From UBA1172 sp002457135 (GTDB taxonomy: Bacteria; Pseudomonadota; Alphaproteobacteria; Puniceispirillales; UBA1172), in the NCBI GenBank assembly GCA_965660935.1, contig CBFIBR010000036.1, forward strand, positions 1-14,411: a stretch of 14,411 nucleotides of DNA, written 5' to 3'. The translations under genes were made by a program, and so were the position numbers. The notes under the pieces were generated by a model. That model ran no database searches and was not told where the DNA came from. It was given only the letters and a program-made list of their open reading frames with translations. Shown here one piece after another: positions 14,147 to 14,411 of the stretch. Numbering within the stretch: the stretch's first letter is position 1; every line of letters starts with the position of its first letter.

Positions 14147-14411
14147 ATGGACAATCGCAGTAAAGCCAATCTTGATCTGATTGTTGCGCTGGAAAACAAT
14201 CAACAGGTGAGCCAGACAAAGCTCGCCAAGCGGATTGGTATTGCCGCCGGTCTGGTCAATATCCTGCTGAAACGGGCTGTCAATCGCGGGTTCGTGAAGA
14301 TGACCCAGATCCCTGCCCGCAGGTATGCCTATTACCTGACCCCGCAGGGCTTTGCTGAAAAGGCCAAACTGGTTGGCAAGTATCTCAACTCTTCGCTCAG
14401 CCTGTATCGCC
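14147..14411 (+). CDS. MarR-family EPS-associated winged-helix regulator (N-terminal part)
   Basis: From ATG 14147 the frame is open to the window edge (88 residues). It reads as a winged helix-turn-helix: helix 2/3 region VSQTKLAKRIGIAAGLVNILLKRAVNRGFVK (about residues 21-51), then the wing RRYAYYLTPQGFAEKAKLVGKYL. The pattern S-Q-x-x-L-A-x-x-x-G-I-x-x-G-x-V-N-x-x-L-K and Y-x-LTP-x-G-x-x-x-K-A matches the MarR-type EPS-associated regulators that often head exopolysaccharide clusters. The protein may be cut by the window after its DNA-binding domain, so any C-terminal domain is unseen. No strong Shine-Dalgarno is visible. It is divergent from the ligase operon and downstream of two palindromes. 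Confidence 0.8.
   Translation, partial: MDNRSKANLDLIVALENNQQVSQTKLAKRIGIAAGLVNILLKRAVNRGFVKMTQIPARRYAYYLTPQGFAEKAKLVGKYLNSSLSLYR

Noticed and set aside
14021..14203. Sixty-codon minus-strand open frame across the regulator promoter
   Set aside because: It overlaps the palindromes and the regulator start, with no ribosome-binding site and no recognisable protein pattern.

Overview
This 14.4 kb window looks like a chromosomal segment of a Gram-negative alphaproteobacterium, perhaps a marine lineage. Signs are a GC-rich composition (about 57% by my rough estimate), very tight gene packing, an O-antigen-type ligase next to a MarR-family EPS-associated regulator, and strong avoidance of the CcrM methylation site GANTC (five sites found by eye where composition predicts about 50). 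The taxonomic call is an inference. I see no RNA genes, CRISPR arrays or insertion sequences. Both edges cut through genes.

Region A (1-1622, + strand) holds the C-terminal tail of a HAD-type hydrolase resembling phosphonoacetaldehyde hydrolase (PhnX). It is followed by a complete formylglycine-type sulfatase / phosphonate-monoesterase-fold hydrolase. An 8-bp hairpin carrying a Shine-Dalgarno-like loop ends two bases before the sulfatase ATG.

Region B (1626-6945, - strand) is a complete branched-chain-amino-acid-type (HAAT) ABC importer in the order binding protein, LivH-like, LivM-like, LivG-like, LivF-like, and then a small SAM-dependent methyltransferase. Genes 2-5 overlap or lie within 3 nt of each other. 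A strong hairpin separates the binding-protein gene from the permeases. A recognisable promoter overlapped by an 18-bp inverted repeat lies upstream of the binding-protein gene.

Region C (7108-9396, + strand, divergent from B) is a tungstate-type ABC importer in the unusual order permease (TupB), ATPase (TupC), binding protein (TupA). The mature N-terminus of TupA carries an EF-hand-like DxDxDG loop.

Region D (9405-14411) is a surface-glycan locus: a UDP-glucuronate 4-epimerase-like protein (-), an MBL-fold hydrolase (+), GalE (-), an O-antigen ligase/polymerase-type membrane protein (-), and the start of a divergent EPS-associated winged-helix regulator (+) preceded by two operator-like palindromes spaced 24 bp apart. 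The two epimerases would supply UDP-galacturonate and UDP-galactose for the polymer handled by the ligase.

No gene-free stretch exceeds 300 bases. The longest is 13872-14146 (275 bases), which holds a possible minus-strand promoter, a 12-codon upstream ORF and the two palindromes. Nothing here is a clear new multi-gene defence or mobile system. The most unusual signals are small regulatory and protein-architecture features.
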